Shown here one piece after another: positions 51,301 to 63,960 of a stretch of DNA of 64,000 bases. Source of the DNA: Alviniconcha marisindica (taxonomy: Eukaryota > Mollusca > Gastropoda > Provannidae); contig JABMCL010002100.1 in assembly GCA_018857735.1 (NCBI GenBank), forward strand, positions 466,001-530,000, written 5' to 3'. Below the pieces are notes generated by a model that saw nothing but the letters and a program-made list of their open reading frames with translations, searched no databases and was not told the DNA's origin. The translations under genes were made by a program, and so were the position numbers. Numbering within the stretch: the stretch's first letter is position 1; every line of letters starts with the position of its first letter.

Positions 51301-53168
51301 CGTCTTGTGTATGGGGCAGCATCCTAATTCCCTCAACACATCCCCCAGTTGCTGCAGCACACATCCTCACAGCTTTCACTTGCAGCAAAAAGCTGAGGGC
51401 ACGAATGTGCTGCTACTGCTGGTACTAGTTAGTGGTAGTGTAAGTATTTAAGCAGAATGAGTACTCCTTTTACACTACCATAGGATTCAACAACAAATTC
51501 GTTTTTGTTTTTTAATTTGATGACAAAAGACAGGATGAAATACAACTTTACAAGTTAATAATAATATGCAGTATAGTTGACAATGAGCTGTCTCATTGCA
51601 TTAATTCGCAACCAAACTTGAAACAATCACCGGTAACATTGGATGAGTCGTAAGATAACAAAAGCTGAACAGATAATGAAGTCCATCAAAACACTCCTGA
51701 CTTGATAGTGATACACATAACATAATATTATTATTATTAATTATACATACTACACATACACCATAGTCTATACTATATTATATAAATTATAATTAATAAT
51801 ATTATATACCTTTGAGTCCCAAAGGACTTTTGTCCAATTTCAAATTGTTAAGAATAATACATATAATGATATATATATATATCCACTCCCGCCCCCCCCC
51901 CCCCCCCCCCCCCCCCATCCCTAACTCCACTCTTCCAAAAAGTAGGAGTTTAAAAACCCTAAGATGTACACAAAATGACAAGATAGCTTCCAGTGAGACA
52001 TTCAACTCAGACATAAAGTGCTGAACTAACAAAAAGGTTTTTTTTTTTTTAAATTCCTTTTTTAAAGCATCTGCTCAGCTTAAACTAAGATATTGAGCGA
52101 GACTGGCTGGCATTCTTCAAACTGAAACACAAGCACCACACATGAAGTGATACAGGCACAGGTCTTAATTGATTTGCCGACGTCGCACAATTTGATTTTG
52201 ACAAGACACCCTGGACCTCTGACACCATACAGTCCTACAGGCCGGGAAGGGAGGCCACTCTAAAACTGTCAGCAAAATCAATAGCAGCCCCTGTCCCTAG
52301 CAGAAATCGATGGTGGATCATTAAGTTTCCTGTCACGCTAGTCACAACTTTCGCAGCCATCTCCTGTCTGCTGGGACCATAAGGAAGAGGGAGACGTCTT
52401 GTGTGCACATTTCATTTTCTGTTGCCAGAACCAAATGAAAATAGGTCCAATGCATGAGCTCATCATCTATAGATAAGTATTACTATTAGTCTATTACTGT
52501 GCTATTTAGTAATTTTACATAGTTTCACCATGGTTCATATGAAAGAACTACATTTACTAGATTTATTGATTACAACTGGATGCAGTGAATTTCTATGAGA
52601 ACTAAGTAACTATCAAATTACAGGAAAATTTTGGGACAGTTCAGGTGTTGCATTCATCAGGTTTTAGTAACTCACATCTGTCATAACACCATAACTTCTT
52701 AAGAACTGATTTTTTTAATATAATTCTACTAATTCTGTCACAGCAATACTACACTAACTACTAATACTGTAATAGTAGTACTTAGTACTATCATTATCCA
52801 TTGTGTATTAACTGTAAAATTTTGTGTTCAAGTTCCACATTCCTGATCATTGGAATTTGGATGTGAAATTATACAACTTGTGCATTAGCAACATGTATCC
52901 ATGTGAACTATTGTGACAGCTACTAGTGATAATGAGGGGTGCTAACTGTGAAACTGAAACTAGTGAAAGTGATACCATCTGTTCAAAAATTACCATTTAT
53001 TATGAAATCAAACATAATCAAAAATAAGAACAGAAATATTTCAAAACAAATCCCCTATCCAACACACACACACTGTATGGTTACATTTACAACAAGCTTC
53101 AGCAGGAGTCCAGCCGATGTCTCATTCTGTAACAACCCCCCACCCCCTTACCACCACCACCACACTCA

Positions 53169-53171
<3 letters not shown>

Positions 53172-53246
<75 letters not shown>
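53172..53246. repeat. (CA)n microsatellite
   Basis: About 75 bases of CA with one break. Confidence 0.95.
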
Positions 53247-53249
<3 letters not shown>

Positions 53250-53659
53250 TAGAGCTCTGCCTCAGTAGGAGAGTGTTTTTCCAGTCTGTTAATGTGTTAT
53301 TAGTGTTAATAGCATTACTGACTTCATTTCCAATTCCATTATTCAATTCACAACATGATAAATTGCACCTCAAATTCTAAAGATAACTAGATGACCCTTT
53401 ACTTCCAGTTCTAAAAGCCCACACCAAAGGGCCTATGAAGCCGAAAGGAAACCTAATTACATGCAAATTAAGCAATTCGTGACCACTTTGATCAAGCCAA
53501 CATGGAGGCAAAAACATTCAGTTCAAAGAAATTGCAAATCAATGCACTTATGTTTTATTAATGTTACAAGCATTAACTGAACCCAAAAGAGCAGAGAGCT
53601 GTAGATATATTACCAAGAGTAGATCTAATCGAATGCTGGAAATTGTCAGAAGCATGGAG

Positions 53660-53860
53660 AAAACTGTATGAGGTGGGCAATGAACTCAAGATCAAGCACA
53701 CTGATGCTGAAGGAACTGGAAAATGTTTTCATGCTCTCTGAATCAAGCCAGAAGTGAGACGAAAACTCCCCCTCCCTCAGCTACTGGGCCTACTGTTGCT
53801 TGGGCACAGTACTGACACTCTTCCTCAGCTAGACCTAGTGACAATGCCTAGTCACTGTTC
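53660..53860 (+). repeat. Interspersed repeat, copy 2 of a pair
   Basis: Same order of motifs as 51080-51300 with about 70% identity by eye. Confidence 0.55.
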
Positions 53861-54334
53861 TCTATCTGTGGTCCCCCAGGCACCACTACCCTAGCCGGAT
53901 TGGTCTAGCCAGATACCCCAAAGTAGTTAATACACAGCATCCACTCTCCTAATTTTTTTGTTCCTTTCTCTCCTGTTCTTTTTCTTTCTTTTCATTATAC
54001 CACTTTATTATTTATAGGACTCTGCAGACCCCCCAAAATGCAGCAAAATCTCTGAGCAGTTTTCTGCTCATTGGAAGGTGGCTGCCTAACACAAAGAAGA
54101 AGAAGAAATGCCGAAGGGGGAAAGTGTTGGCTTCACACACCCCACTCCCCCCCCCCCCCAAAAGACCCCAAAAAACGGAAATTGACAACAGTGGCAAATT
54201 ATGCAAAGCCTCTAACTCTAACTAATTATTACCTATTGCCAAATAAATATTGCTGTGCTGAGCCCAGAAATTAGTATTCACAAAATTCACATTATAATAA
54301 TAATATTAATAATGTACTCTTTCTCCAAATTGGA

Positions 54335-54780
54335 GCCCATAGCCCATTACAAAGCAAAGAACAAAACAAAGCATGCACGCACACACACACACACAGAGTC
54401 AATCAGATAGCCTGAAGAGGTGAGAGTTCAAAGATGATTTAAAAGCTGCAAGTGTTTGATGATCTAATTTAGCAAGGGAGACTGTTCCAGACAGATGGTG
54501 CAGCATTTAAGAAAAAGATCTCTGAGTCTGACCAAGCAAGTGTGTGCACACAGAGGGAAGACAGAGAATAGAAGTATCAGAACAGCACAGCTGGTGGGTT
54601 GGTTTATAAACTGCCAGGTGTTCAGTCAGGTCAATAAAAGTGATCGAGATGGGGCAGATGTAGCACAGAGAAGCGAGCTTGTACTGTATTCATGAATCCA
54701 TCGGCAGCCAGTGGAGAGAAGCAAGAAGAGGAGACATATGATCAGTTCTGGGAACTCTCACTGAGGACAAGGTGAGCAGT
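54335..54780 (+). repeat. Interspersed repeat related to 9215-9900
   Basis: Opens with GCCCATTACAAAGCAAAGAA, also at 9220-9240, then CA repeats, AGAGTCAA, AAGATGATTT and CCAGACAGATGG-like blocks seen at 9480-9790. Near the end it has CATCGGCAGCCAGTGGAGAG. No ORF. Confidence 0.55.
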
Positions 54781-54844
54781 GTTTAAGTTGCAAGTGAGGA
54801 CAAGTGTTGGTGGAAGTATGAAATTTGAAGACCTATCAAATTTA

Positions 54845-55785
54845 AAGTGCCCCGATGTCCACCATTCTATGAATCTATCAACCCTTGCAGAGTAAGACCG
54901 TTAGGATCAAAGGGGCCCAATGTCCACCATTCCTCCAACCCACATGCCTAACAGAGCAAGACCAAATGTTGGGCATTAGGCTCAAAATGACCCAATGTCC
55001 AACACTCCTCCAACCGACTACCCATGCAGAGCAGCAAGACCATTACAGCATTAGGCTCAAGCGAGTCAAAGTGGCCTGACGCCCATCATTCCTCCAACCC
55101 ACTTCAATTGCAAAGCAAGACAATTACAAAATTAGGCTCAAAATGGCCTGATGCCCACCATTCCTCCAACCCACTACAACTGCAGAGCATGACATTGACA
55201 ATTACTGAATTAGGCTCAAAATGGCCCCATATCCACCATTCCTCCAACCACTACTGCAGATCATGACAATCAGGCTCAAAATGGCCAGACATCCAACATT
55301 CCTCCAACTCACTACCATTGCAGAGCATGAGAATTTAGGCTCAAATTCAAAATGGCCTCATGTCCACCATCCAACTACTGCAGAGCATGACGATTAGGCT
55401 CAAAATGGCCTGACGTCCACCATTCCTCCAACCCACCACCCTTGCAAAGCAAGACCATAGGTTCAAAGTGGCCCCATGTCCACCATTCATTCAAGTTTCA
55501 ACCCACAACCTTTGCAGAGCAAGACCACAGACTCAGACGTTAGAGTGGCCCAATGTCCATCATTCCTTCAACTCGCAACCCTTGCACTGCAGAGCAATAC
55601 CATTATGGCATTAGGCTCCGAGTGTGTCCCTAAGTCCACCATTCCTTCAACCCACAACCCTTGCACTAGCTGCAGAGCAAAACCATAAGGCATTAGGCTC
55701 AGAGTGTGTCCACCATTCCTTCAAGTTCAACCCACAACACTTGCAGAGCAAGACCATTAGGTTCAAATGGGCCCCAAGGTGAAGA
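54845..55785. repeat. About 60-bp minisatellite beside exon 2
   Basis: About 15 copies with CCACCATTCCTCCAACCCAC, CTTGCAGAGCAAGACCATTA and GGCTCAAAATGGCC. It ends about 65 bases from the exon 2 donor, and its core resembles the exon 2 end at about three bases in four. Confidence 0.85.
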
Positions 55786-55848
55786 GCTGTGTCAACAGCA
55801 AAAACCAACACAGAAACCAGTAAAGAAAGATCAATGCCTTAAACTCAC

Positions 55849-55920
55849 AGTTTGCGCAGCATGGACAGTTGAATGAATGACCCCTCTTTCAACACAGCCA
55901 GTTGATTTTGTGTCAGGTCC
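55849..55920 (-). CDS. ADGRA: ADGRA-like exon 2: LRR 1
   Basis: A 72-nt exon coding one 24-residue leucine-rich repeat (DLTQNQLAVLKEGSFIQLSM then LRKL), residues 76-100. The acceptor is a TTTTTTCAG tract and the donor is CT|GTGAGT. It is in phase 2 at both ends, like the next three exons, so whole repeats can be gained or lost without breaking the frame. The next intron (intron 2) is about 32 kb. A minisatellite starts about 70 bases past the donor and partly resembles the exon end. Confidence 0.88.
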
Positions 55921-56619
55921 CTGAAAAAACACACGCACACACACATTCAACTGAGTTGTCTTGCAGTTGCACTGCCACTGGTTAGTAATTCTAGTTATAC
56001 TTGTAGTATACTTAAAGTTACTATCTCAGCATGATTAATAAATGAGGTATCATACTCAACAATACAGTTATGTTAAATTATTATTACAAATACAACACAT
56101 TTTATAAAATTATAAGATTAAGAACATGCAGTTAAATTATAAATATCACTAAAAACAATGCAAAAAGTTTGTTTCTCATGGACAGCAGCTGGAAAAGAAA
56201 AAACAAATTTTACACTACACAGATCTAGTCATCTAGTCATTATTAAATCATTAAAACTAAAACTATAATATTCCTAATTTTAGTATTTAATTTACTAGCT
56301 AGTCTACTAAGTACTACTAGTACTAGTCTACTACCCAGCTGGTACAACAAGTTGCAGACTCAATCAAGGACAGGTTTGTTGATGTTTAGTCCACTAGACT
56401 GTAAGTGTCTGTAAGCTGATCAGCGTGATAGGCACAAAGGTCTAGGACAGTAATCCAGGCACTGCCTTTGCCACAGGTTGAGTGAGCCCAGGTCTAGGAA
56501 AGTAATCCAAGCGCTGCCTTTGCTGCATGACTGAGTCCATTTCTGCCCCAATCCCTAGGGCTCCAACCCATGAAAGAGTCCTGGGTAATCCCCGTGAATA
56601 ACAAACAAATCAAGGCAAT

Positions 56620-58170
56620 GAAGCTTCCCCATGCTTGTAATTATTGTTCTATTCTCACCATTACACTCATTTCCTGTATGCTGAAGCCCCCCCCCCCCCC
56701 CCCCCCCCCCCTTACCCTCTTGTTTTTACCAAGACTCAAGTGAGACACTCACACAGATTGATCTATAGAACTGTGTCTTCCCTTTCCCACTACCCAGCCA
56801 TCATCATTAGATCATCAAAGGTTCCTCCCAATCCCATATTCTATGATCTGTGCTTGTGTTGTCCTATCCTCCTCATCATCACACTCACAGACATAGTGTC
56901 ACACTTAATTTCCATTCTGAAGCTTCACTTTTGTGTTGTGTCATTTTTATCGTTACAATTAGTGATTCACTGATTTCTTGTACTTGTGTGTCACAAGTAA
57001 AACTGTGTGTCACAAGTAGTACTTTGTAGTACTGTGCAGACATTTATGTATACATCACATGTACTTGTCTGAAGCTTCCCTTGCTTGTGTCACAAATGCC
57101 ATACTCATCATCCTACACACACTGACACAGTCACACTACACAGTTTATTCTCTGTCCTGAAGCTTCTTGACTTTTTCATTCTTGTGCTGTGCCTTTTTAT
57201 TTGATCTGCAACCACCTGCACACTCTTTTCTTCTTTTTTTTTTTTTTGCTGTCAAAGCTATCCCAAGCTTGTCTTGTGCTCATCATCAAACTCAGACTTA
57301 TTTCCTGCACTCTGAAGCATCTTCATTCTTTTTCTTATGTTACTTTTACCATTCTCAGCATCATACACTTATTTTCTGTTCTGAAACTTCAAATTCTCCA
57401 TCACCCATGCTTGTGCTGTCCCATGCTCAATCTCATTCATCACACTCACTTATTTCCTGTACAATGGTTTCCCCTTGGCTGTGCTGACCCTTTCTTAGCA
57501 TGACACTCACATTCCTGCCCTGTCCCAAAGCTTCCCCATTTTTGCACTGTCCCATTCCCAAATTCATCACCACAAGTTGTCCCATTCCCAACCTCATCAT
57601 GATCAAAATTCAAATGTTACAAACTTTTCTTCTCATCCGAAAATTCATTTTTGTAAATTACAAGTGCTATATTTTGAGGACTGTGTGTCTATGTTGTCTC
57701 ATTCAAAATTTATCTAATCATCACAGTTCACAGAACTTTTTGCCGTACAGTCATAGTCATACCATGTCATACTCATAGTCATACTATAGTTATAGTACAC
57801 TTCATCAAAATAGTCAAAACTCAAAAAACATTCCTGTTCTGAAAGGCTATTGAAAGCTTCCCCTTTCGGATTGTGCTGTCCAGTTCTCATAATCACATCC
57901 ACACTTTGACTTGTTCAAGCTATTGCTGTTTTGAAGCTTCTCAAGTTCTTCATTACTGTCGCCCTGGTATAACTGCAATGGTTGACTGGCATCATTATTA
58001 TCATGTTGTGCTGAATCAGTGACTGTTCTTAGTACTGCCTTCACTTCCAGTACTGAAGCTTTCCCCTGGCTTTGTGTTCTCCCTAGTCCCAGTCCCATTC
58101 TCATTACCACAGCACACTTCACAGATGACTACTACAGTACTACTACTAGTCACGCCTCATACTCACAGTC
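56620..58170. repeat. Degenerate satellite in intron 1
   Basis: Worn units of 90-150 bases with TTCTGAAGCTTCCC, TTGTGCTGTCC and ATCATCACACTCAC. A C run is at 56688-56711. Confidence 0.65.
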
Positions 58171-58801
58171 ACAATCACATTTAATCTTTCTTTTAAGTTT
58201 TATTAGTTTTAAATTAAAATGAAGGTTTGTGTGTGCAATTTTTTCACATTTATCTGTCTATATATGGAAGTATTAAATGAATGTGCAACTTGAGAAAAGT
58301 AAAAAAATAAAATTAAAAAAAGTTTAAGACGCCCAACTGCCAACCCAAATATTCTTACAATCCTAATATTAATTACAAAGTATGGTAAGATTTTCAAATC
58401 AAGCCCTGTGGTGTGATTTTTGCACCTTTATTTAACTGTTTATAGATTATGAAAATGCAACTTCAGAAAGAGTTGAAAAAAGGGATACCCAAGCCAAACA
58501 TTTAAATTATATTACAATCATATTATATCACTATTTTTACATACTCCCAACTATTAATAACATCCCCCCCCCCCCCCCCCCCCCCCCCATTCTAAGTTTG
58601 ATGACTTCATCAGTTTTAAATGAATGTCAAATGTGATCTAATAGTAATACCTAATTTTACAATGTATCATTGTATGCATCATTTCATTACAATGTGCATG
58701 CTTGCATCAGGTGTGCGCATGTGCATAACATGTGCATGTGTGTGTGCATGCATGCGTGCGTGTGTGTGTGTGTGTGTGAGGTACCCAGGGATCATACTTA
58801 C

Positions 58802-59028
58802 AGGTGCACGGTGTCAGGTGGGAAGGTGATGTGGGCTAGAGAGGTGAAGGGAGCTGGGTGCTTGGAGCATTCCACCCTCCTGCCTTTCTTTTTCTTGGTG
58901 CCAACCATGGTACACTGGCAACTGGGAACACAAGCCTCCACCACCACTGCCATTACCATCATCAGCACCACTGCCAATGACCACCAATATTTCCCCTGTG
59001 GTAGAGTACAGCTCCTTTGGTTCCTCAT
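58802..59028 (-). CDS. ADGRA: ADGRA-like adhesion GPCR, exon 1: signal peptide and LRRNT
   Basis: First coding exon seen. The ATG at 59028 is the first in frame after an in-frame TGA about 45 bases upstream. Residues 1-13 are polar, 15-30 are a hydrophobic signal core (WWSLAVVLMMVMAVVV), and cleavage is likely near residue 32. Cysteines at 33, 37, 39 and 54 fit the LRRNT cap that opens extracellular leucine-rich-repeat domains. The exon ends with CT and a GTAAGT donor at 58801, so it is in phase 2 and joins cleanly to exon 2 to make the Leu that starts the first LRR. Domain order over all exons (LRR, Ig, HormR, GAIN) is that of ADGRA2/ADGRA3 (GPR124/GPR125), cell-surface receptors tied in vertebrates to Wnt and planar-polarity signalling. 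That role here is inferred from the family only. The 5' UTR and its promoter are not resolved. Confidence 0.88.
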
Positions 59029-59059
59029 GTTCAGTAGATTATTGTAGTTCAGGTAAGCC

Positions 59060-60450
59060 ACAAGACCTTTTCACAGTGAGATTATTCCACATTGTATACT
59101 GCTGACTGCAGGTGCTACTGAGAGTTCATGTCCATTGTTGGCATTAATCATGTATTTTGCAGACCAGTCACAGATGGTTTCTAAGTTGAAGGATTCTCAT
59201 TCTGTGTACTGCAATTGCAAATGCACAAGATGCAGGACTTCAAAAATAATCATGTTATTTCAGTTATTGTGATATATAATAATGTTCACCTGTTTACAAT
59301 TACACTGATCAAATGAGGTGTGATATTGATGATGTTCTGCCCTATTCATGAATGCTCATCACTATTTTGTCACTTGCCTGCTGTCACAGTGTCAGCATCT
59401 TTTAATGCATATGGACTCAGTGTGCAGAGCTGGGTCTGGGAATGGATTGTGGATTCTGTGAGTGCAGAGTATACTGAATTAATTTCTGTCATAACTGGTA
59501 AAGTAATCTGAACTTTAAATGAATGTAATACATACATGTGCAATGACCAATGACTGCATTTTGCTTAATCAGATAACAGAATAAGGCAGTTAAGATTCTG
59601 CAGGCACAGTTTTATTACCTTTCCTTTAAGTTTTATCATTATGATATATATTATGAGGTCTGCTGCAGTACCAGTGTATCAGTTCCCTTGCAATGTGACA
59701 TGTGCATTTTGTTTGATTGGAATTTAGTTTGTAACACCTGTTCTTTCAGTTTCACAAAACACTGTCAAAAAAAACAAAAAAAAAGGAAAACTTTGCCACA
59801 ATCACTACTGCCAATATATCTGAATATAATGTCAACTATATTTAATTGGCATTTAACTACTGATTCTGATCATTCTGCTAAGCACTAGTGCTAGCATTAT
59901 GTTTTATCTGTTATATGTTTCCATTCTGGGTGTAAAAAAAAGAAAAGTTACTCACTGTGTGTTAACTGTTACCATGGGGCATGGAGCCTATTATTAATTA
60001 TTAGCATGACTATTACAGTATTAGTCTTGCTCTTACTGGTCTCAGTTTAATTCAAAGGTGGGCATGTGATCTTTAACTTAAGTTTAATGTGTGCAGTGAT
60101 CTTACTCTTACTAGTCTTAGTGCCTGCCGAGTCTGCGCATTGAATGGCACTTTACCCTGTCACATCCAGGAGTGGAAGAACCCTGCACGCTGAATCTACA
60201 GTGCCCTGCACTTGCAACAAAGCAAAGCCAAACATGCCTAAACTCCCGTCAACGTCTGATTCTTCTTCAAGCGAATCAAGGGTGTAGTTTTTTTACTTTT
60301 GTTTTTATTGCTAGTCGATGAAACAAAGATGTAATTGTGGGAGGTGGACTTTTGTTTTCACGAAATCTGTTTTGTCTGCAGTTTGTACTGTTTCAGTGTC
60401 TGGGTGTTCCTTACTTTCTCGCATTCATGAATGAAACAGAAATAAGAACC
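59060..60450. other. Sequence upstream of exon 1, no gene recognised
   Basis: AT-rich. No coding exon seen. If the 61 kb promoter serves the ADGRA-like gene, this is its 5' UTR intron. A possible acceptor CTGCAG lies at about 59109 on minus. Confidence 0.4.
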
Positions 60451-60979
60451 CCCTTTTGTTGAGACCCTACTGTTACGGCGATAAAAGCACAGGATGCTGG
60501 CCCAAGACAGTCCGAAAGAGGCACTCCACGTAAGGTGAGAAGCAACGCATGCGCCAGTACGGGGCTTTCTCTTTGATCCTACCGCCGAGTATCATGTCAA
60601 GGGAATCCGATATCGGGTCACGCTCGCTTTCTACCCCCTCCTCCCCCTCCCGCCACTTCAAATTCTTTTCAGTGCACCTTCGATCGGTGCTACAAATACG
60701 TTCCCGTTGTCTCTACCTTGATCACAGTATCCATTCTGGCTCACAGGTCCGTCGGGTAGGGTTTAGGCCTAGATGGGAAGCGAGCAGCAAGACCCTCCCA
60801 GCCGAACGGGTCTTGAATGGAGGAATCCTTGGGGCAACTCAGCCCCTCATGCCCCCGCAGTCGAAACCAAGAAAACTGCATGCGTCTTCCACCGCCATTA
60901 TGCGCAGTCACTTCGTTGGTACAAATCCACGAAATAGGAATGCAGCACAGTGCTACAGCACGATCGACGAACTCATAAT

Positions 60980-61160
60980 TTATAAACACAAGACTGCACG
61001 ATCCGGCATACACACGATACCTTGTCAGGCGTGCGGCGATTTTCCCAAACATTGAGAGCCATCTTGCTTCTCCGCTCCCGTGACGTCACGAGTTCGCGCG
61101 GTTCAGTGGCTTTCATTGGTCGGTGCTCGCGATGAGAGCAACACACAATGGTCGGCAGAA
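60980..61160 (-). promoter_or_regulatory. Candidate CpG promoter with YY1, CRE and CCAAT motifs
   Basis: CG-rich, low-repeat stretch. On the minus strand, in order, it has an inverted CCAAT box (ATTGG on plus at 61115), a full CRE palindrome TGACGTCA at 61081-61088, and CAAGATGGC (61058-61066), the YY1 site that often overlaps the start codon of housekeeping genes. It lies 2 kb upstream of exon 1 of the ADGRA-like gene and is oriented toward it. It could be that gene's promoter or the promoter of another gene. Bidirectional activity is possible. Confidence 0.5.
61021..61062 (-). CDS. Possible short first coding exon, unknown gene
   Basis: The ATG inside the YY1 motif opens 14 codons, MALNVWENRRTPDK, and then meets AAG|GTATCG, an acceptable splice donor in phase 0. 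Reading through the donor gives another 16 codons before a stop. I do not recognise the peptide. It may be the first exon of a gene whose next exon is not identified, an upstream open frame in the 5' leader of the ADGRA-like transcript, or chance. Confidence 0.3.
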
Positions 61161-61341
61161 GCGAACTGTTTGAAGTGTTTGGTGGAAAGCCGGCTGGGGG
61201 TGGGGGACACACACGTTAACTCTGTAGAGTACTAGAGCGTGGCGTGCCCGCCCGCCCGCACGCACGCACGCATCCACCCCCCACCCCCCCAACACACACA
61301 CACACACACACAAACACACATACTTTGCACGCAATTTTTTT

Positions 61342-61434
61342 TACGTCTACGTCCACAGAAACCATAAGGACTATAGGGATGGGAACTCAGGACGATCACC
61401 TCGACTGACTTTCACACAGCTCCTGAGCTCTTAA
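61342..61434 (-). repeat. SINE-tail-like motif copy
   Basis: ACGTCCACAGAAACCATAAG then CAGGACGATCACCTCGAC and CACAGCTCCTGAGCTCTT, the longer variant also found at 40852-40951. Confidence 0.5.
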
Positions 61435-61610
61435 AATGTATACAGACCCACTACTGCACTGTATATAGCACGTATATGGACCAACGTCAAATTCCAAAAC
61501 GTAAAATGTACTGTGCCTATAAAAAAAAGTTCTTTTTTTTCATTTTTTTGTTGTAGTTGTTGTGGGGGGGGGGGGGTATACTTTTAGACTGACGGGGTGT
61601 CACTGTGTGC

Positions 61611-61612
<2 letters not shown>

Positions 61613-61652
<40 letters not shown>

Positions 61653-61717
61653 CGTCGTGCGTGTGTCGCGGCGCTGGTGCCAGTGTGCGCGGGGGGGGGG
61701 GGGGGGGGGGGGGGGGA
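61613..61717. repeat. (TG)n and G run
   Basis: TG at 61613-61647 and a G run of about 27 at 61690-61716, followed by the short inverted repeat GCCGGC around 61738-61756. Confidence 0.9.
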
Positions 61718-61899
61718 CGAGTGTTTGAGCGGCTACGCCGGCATCATGGCCGGCATGACTGAACTGAACCGCTCGCATACTTTCTCCCCGTTCCGGCTGA
61801 AAGCTTGAAATGGTGAAATCAGTCGAATGTTCGAGTACTCAACTGTCGCATGTACATGATAGGCTGCATACTGGTACTTGTCCATTGCACTATTTTTTC

Positions 61900-62215
61900 G
61901 TGTTTTTTGTTTGTTTTGGTTTTTGTTATTGTTTTTGTTTTGTTTTTGTTGTTGTTATTGTTTTAGTTTTTGTAGTGTTTTTTGTTGTTGTTGTTGTTTT
62001 TTGTTTTTGTTTTTTTGTTTTTTGGGGGGTCGGTTGGTTGTCGTTGTTGGTCTGTTCTTGTTTAAGTTGTGTGTTTGTTTGTTTTGTTTTGGTTTTGGTT
62101 TTGGTTTGTTTGTTTTTTGGGGGGTTGGGCTGTGGTTTTTTGTTTGTTTTTGTTTTTGTTTGGTTTTTTGTTGATGTTTTTTCATGGGGGGTGGGGGGGG
62201 GGGGGGGCTATGGTT
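61900..62215. repeat. GTTTTT-rich tract
   Basis: Nearly only G and T for 300 bases, ending in a G run. The open frames rich in Phe/Val/Cys are artefacts. Confidence 0.9.
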
Positions 62216-62599
62216 GTAGTTTGTTTTTGTTTTGTACTTATAATGTACAGTGCCATGACTGAGCATTTTTTTCTGGTATGGCGATATATCTGTAAGCATT
62301 ATCATTATTATTATCAGCCTAATGCTGTCCACTCCCAGAGTTGCCGCCGCTCTGGCGGCAGTGTAGTCAAACCGGGCACGCCAGTGCCGCCACCACTGAT
62401 CGATCCACAGAGGGTAGTCATGGCAGTAGAACCATATTAGGCCTTCCTTTTGTGTTGGGAGACCTCCCAGTAATACCCGGCCACACACACAAACGGCGGA
62501 AAATGTTTCTGAAGCTTTTTGCCAAAAAAATTAATCTGTTTTCAAAAACTAAAAGCGGCTTCAAGAAGTACTAAACAGCCGCCAGCTAACCCCCTCCCC

Positions 62600-63115
<516 letters not shown>

Positions 63116-63820
63116 GAGAAATATTTATTCCATAAACTGCATATAATTTATGTGAATTCTCCTGGAAATTAACTTGAGGTGACATTAGACAGTAAGTAAC
63201 TCGTTTTTGTTTTTGTTTTTTGTTTTTGTTTTTGTTTTTACGCTAAGGCAACCAGGACTGGTATATCAAGACGAAACACATTTTATCATCACATAGTAAA
63301 AACAAAACATATATATACATGCTAAAACTGGACCATCACCAATTTAAAAAAAACAAAAAAAAACTGTAGTGAAAAGTGGATAAAACACAGAAGCAAAAAG
63401 TATTCAGAAAATGTATAATTTTCCCAAAACTATCGATCTCATTAGAAAGTTGAATATATACAATATGTCCTCGAATAAAATCCGCAGTGACCGAGCTGTA
63501 TTAAACGTAGGATGCTGAGCGTTGAACGGAGTCTGAGAGGTAGTACCTCTTCCCCGTTTACTGGCGAAGTAAACACGTCTCCGGCGCAGAATAGCTCTCA
63601 CCCACTGGTGCTCAGGTTGCTAAACAGAGACACTCACTATACTTGCTGTCGCATCTCTGATCTCAGTATAGGCGATGCATCAGCCATATGGGCCGTAGAG
63701 TGTAATGGTACGGGCCCGTCATTCGTGGCTCAAGAATGGATTGCTCAGGGCCACACTGATCACTTTGTAATCGAACTGGCGGCTCGAAAATGCGTTAGAC
63801 TTATTAAGCATCTCTGGGTA

Positions 63821-63894
63821 CCGTGTGTGTGTGTGTGTGTGTGCGTGCGTGCGTGCGTGTGTGCGTGCGTGCGTGCGTACGTGTTGGTGTGTGT

Positions 63895-63955
<61 letters not shown>

Positions 63956-63960
63956 GGGGT
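63821..63960. repeat. (GT)n/(GTGC)n microsatellite
   Basis: Lies between two copies of the same 29-base sequence (63761-63789 and 63972-64000). Confidence 0.9.

Noticed and set aside
60549..61055. 168-codon plus-strand frame in the CpG-rich region
   Set aside because: No recognisable domain. It overlaps the candidate minus-strand promoter and exon; an open frame of this size is expected by chance in GC-rich DNA.
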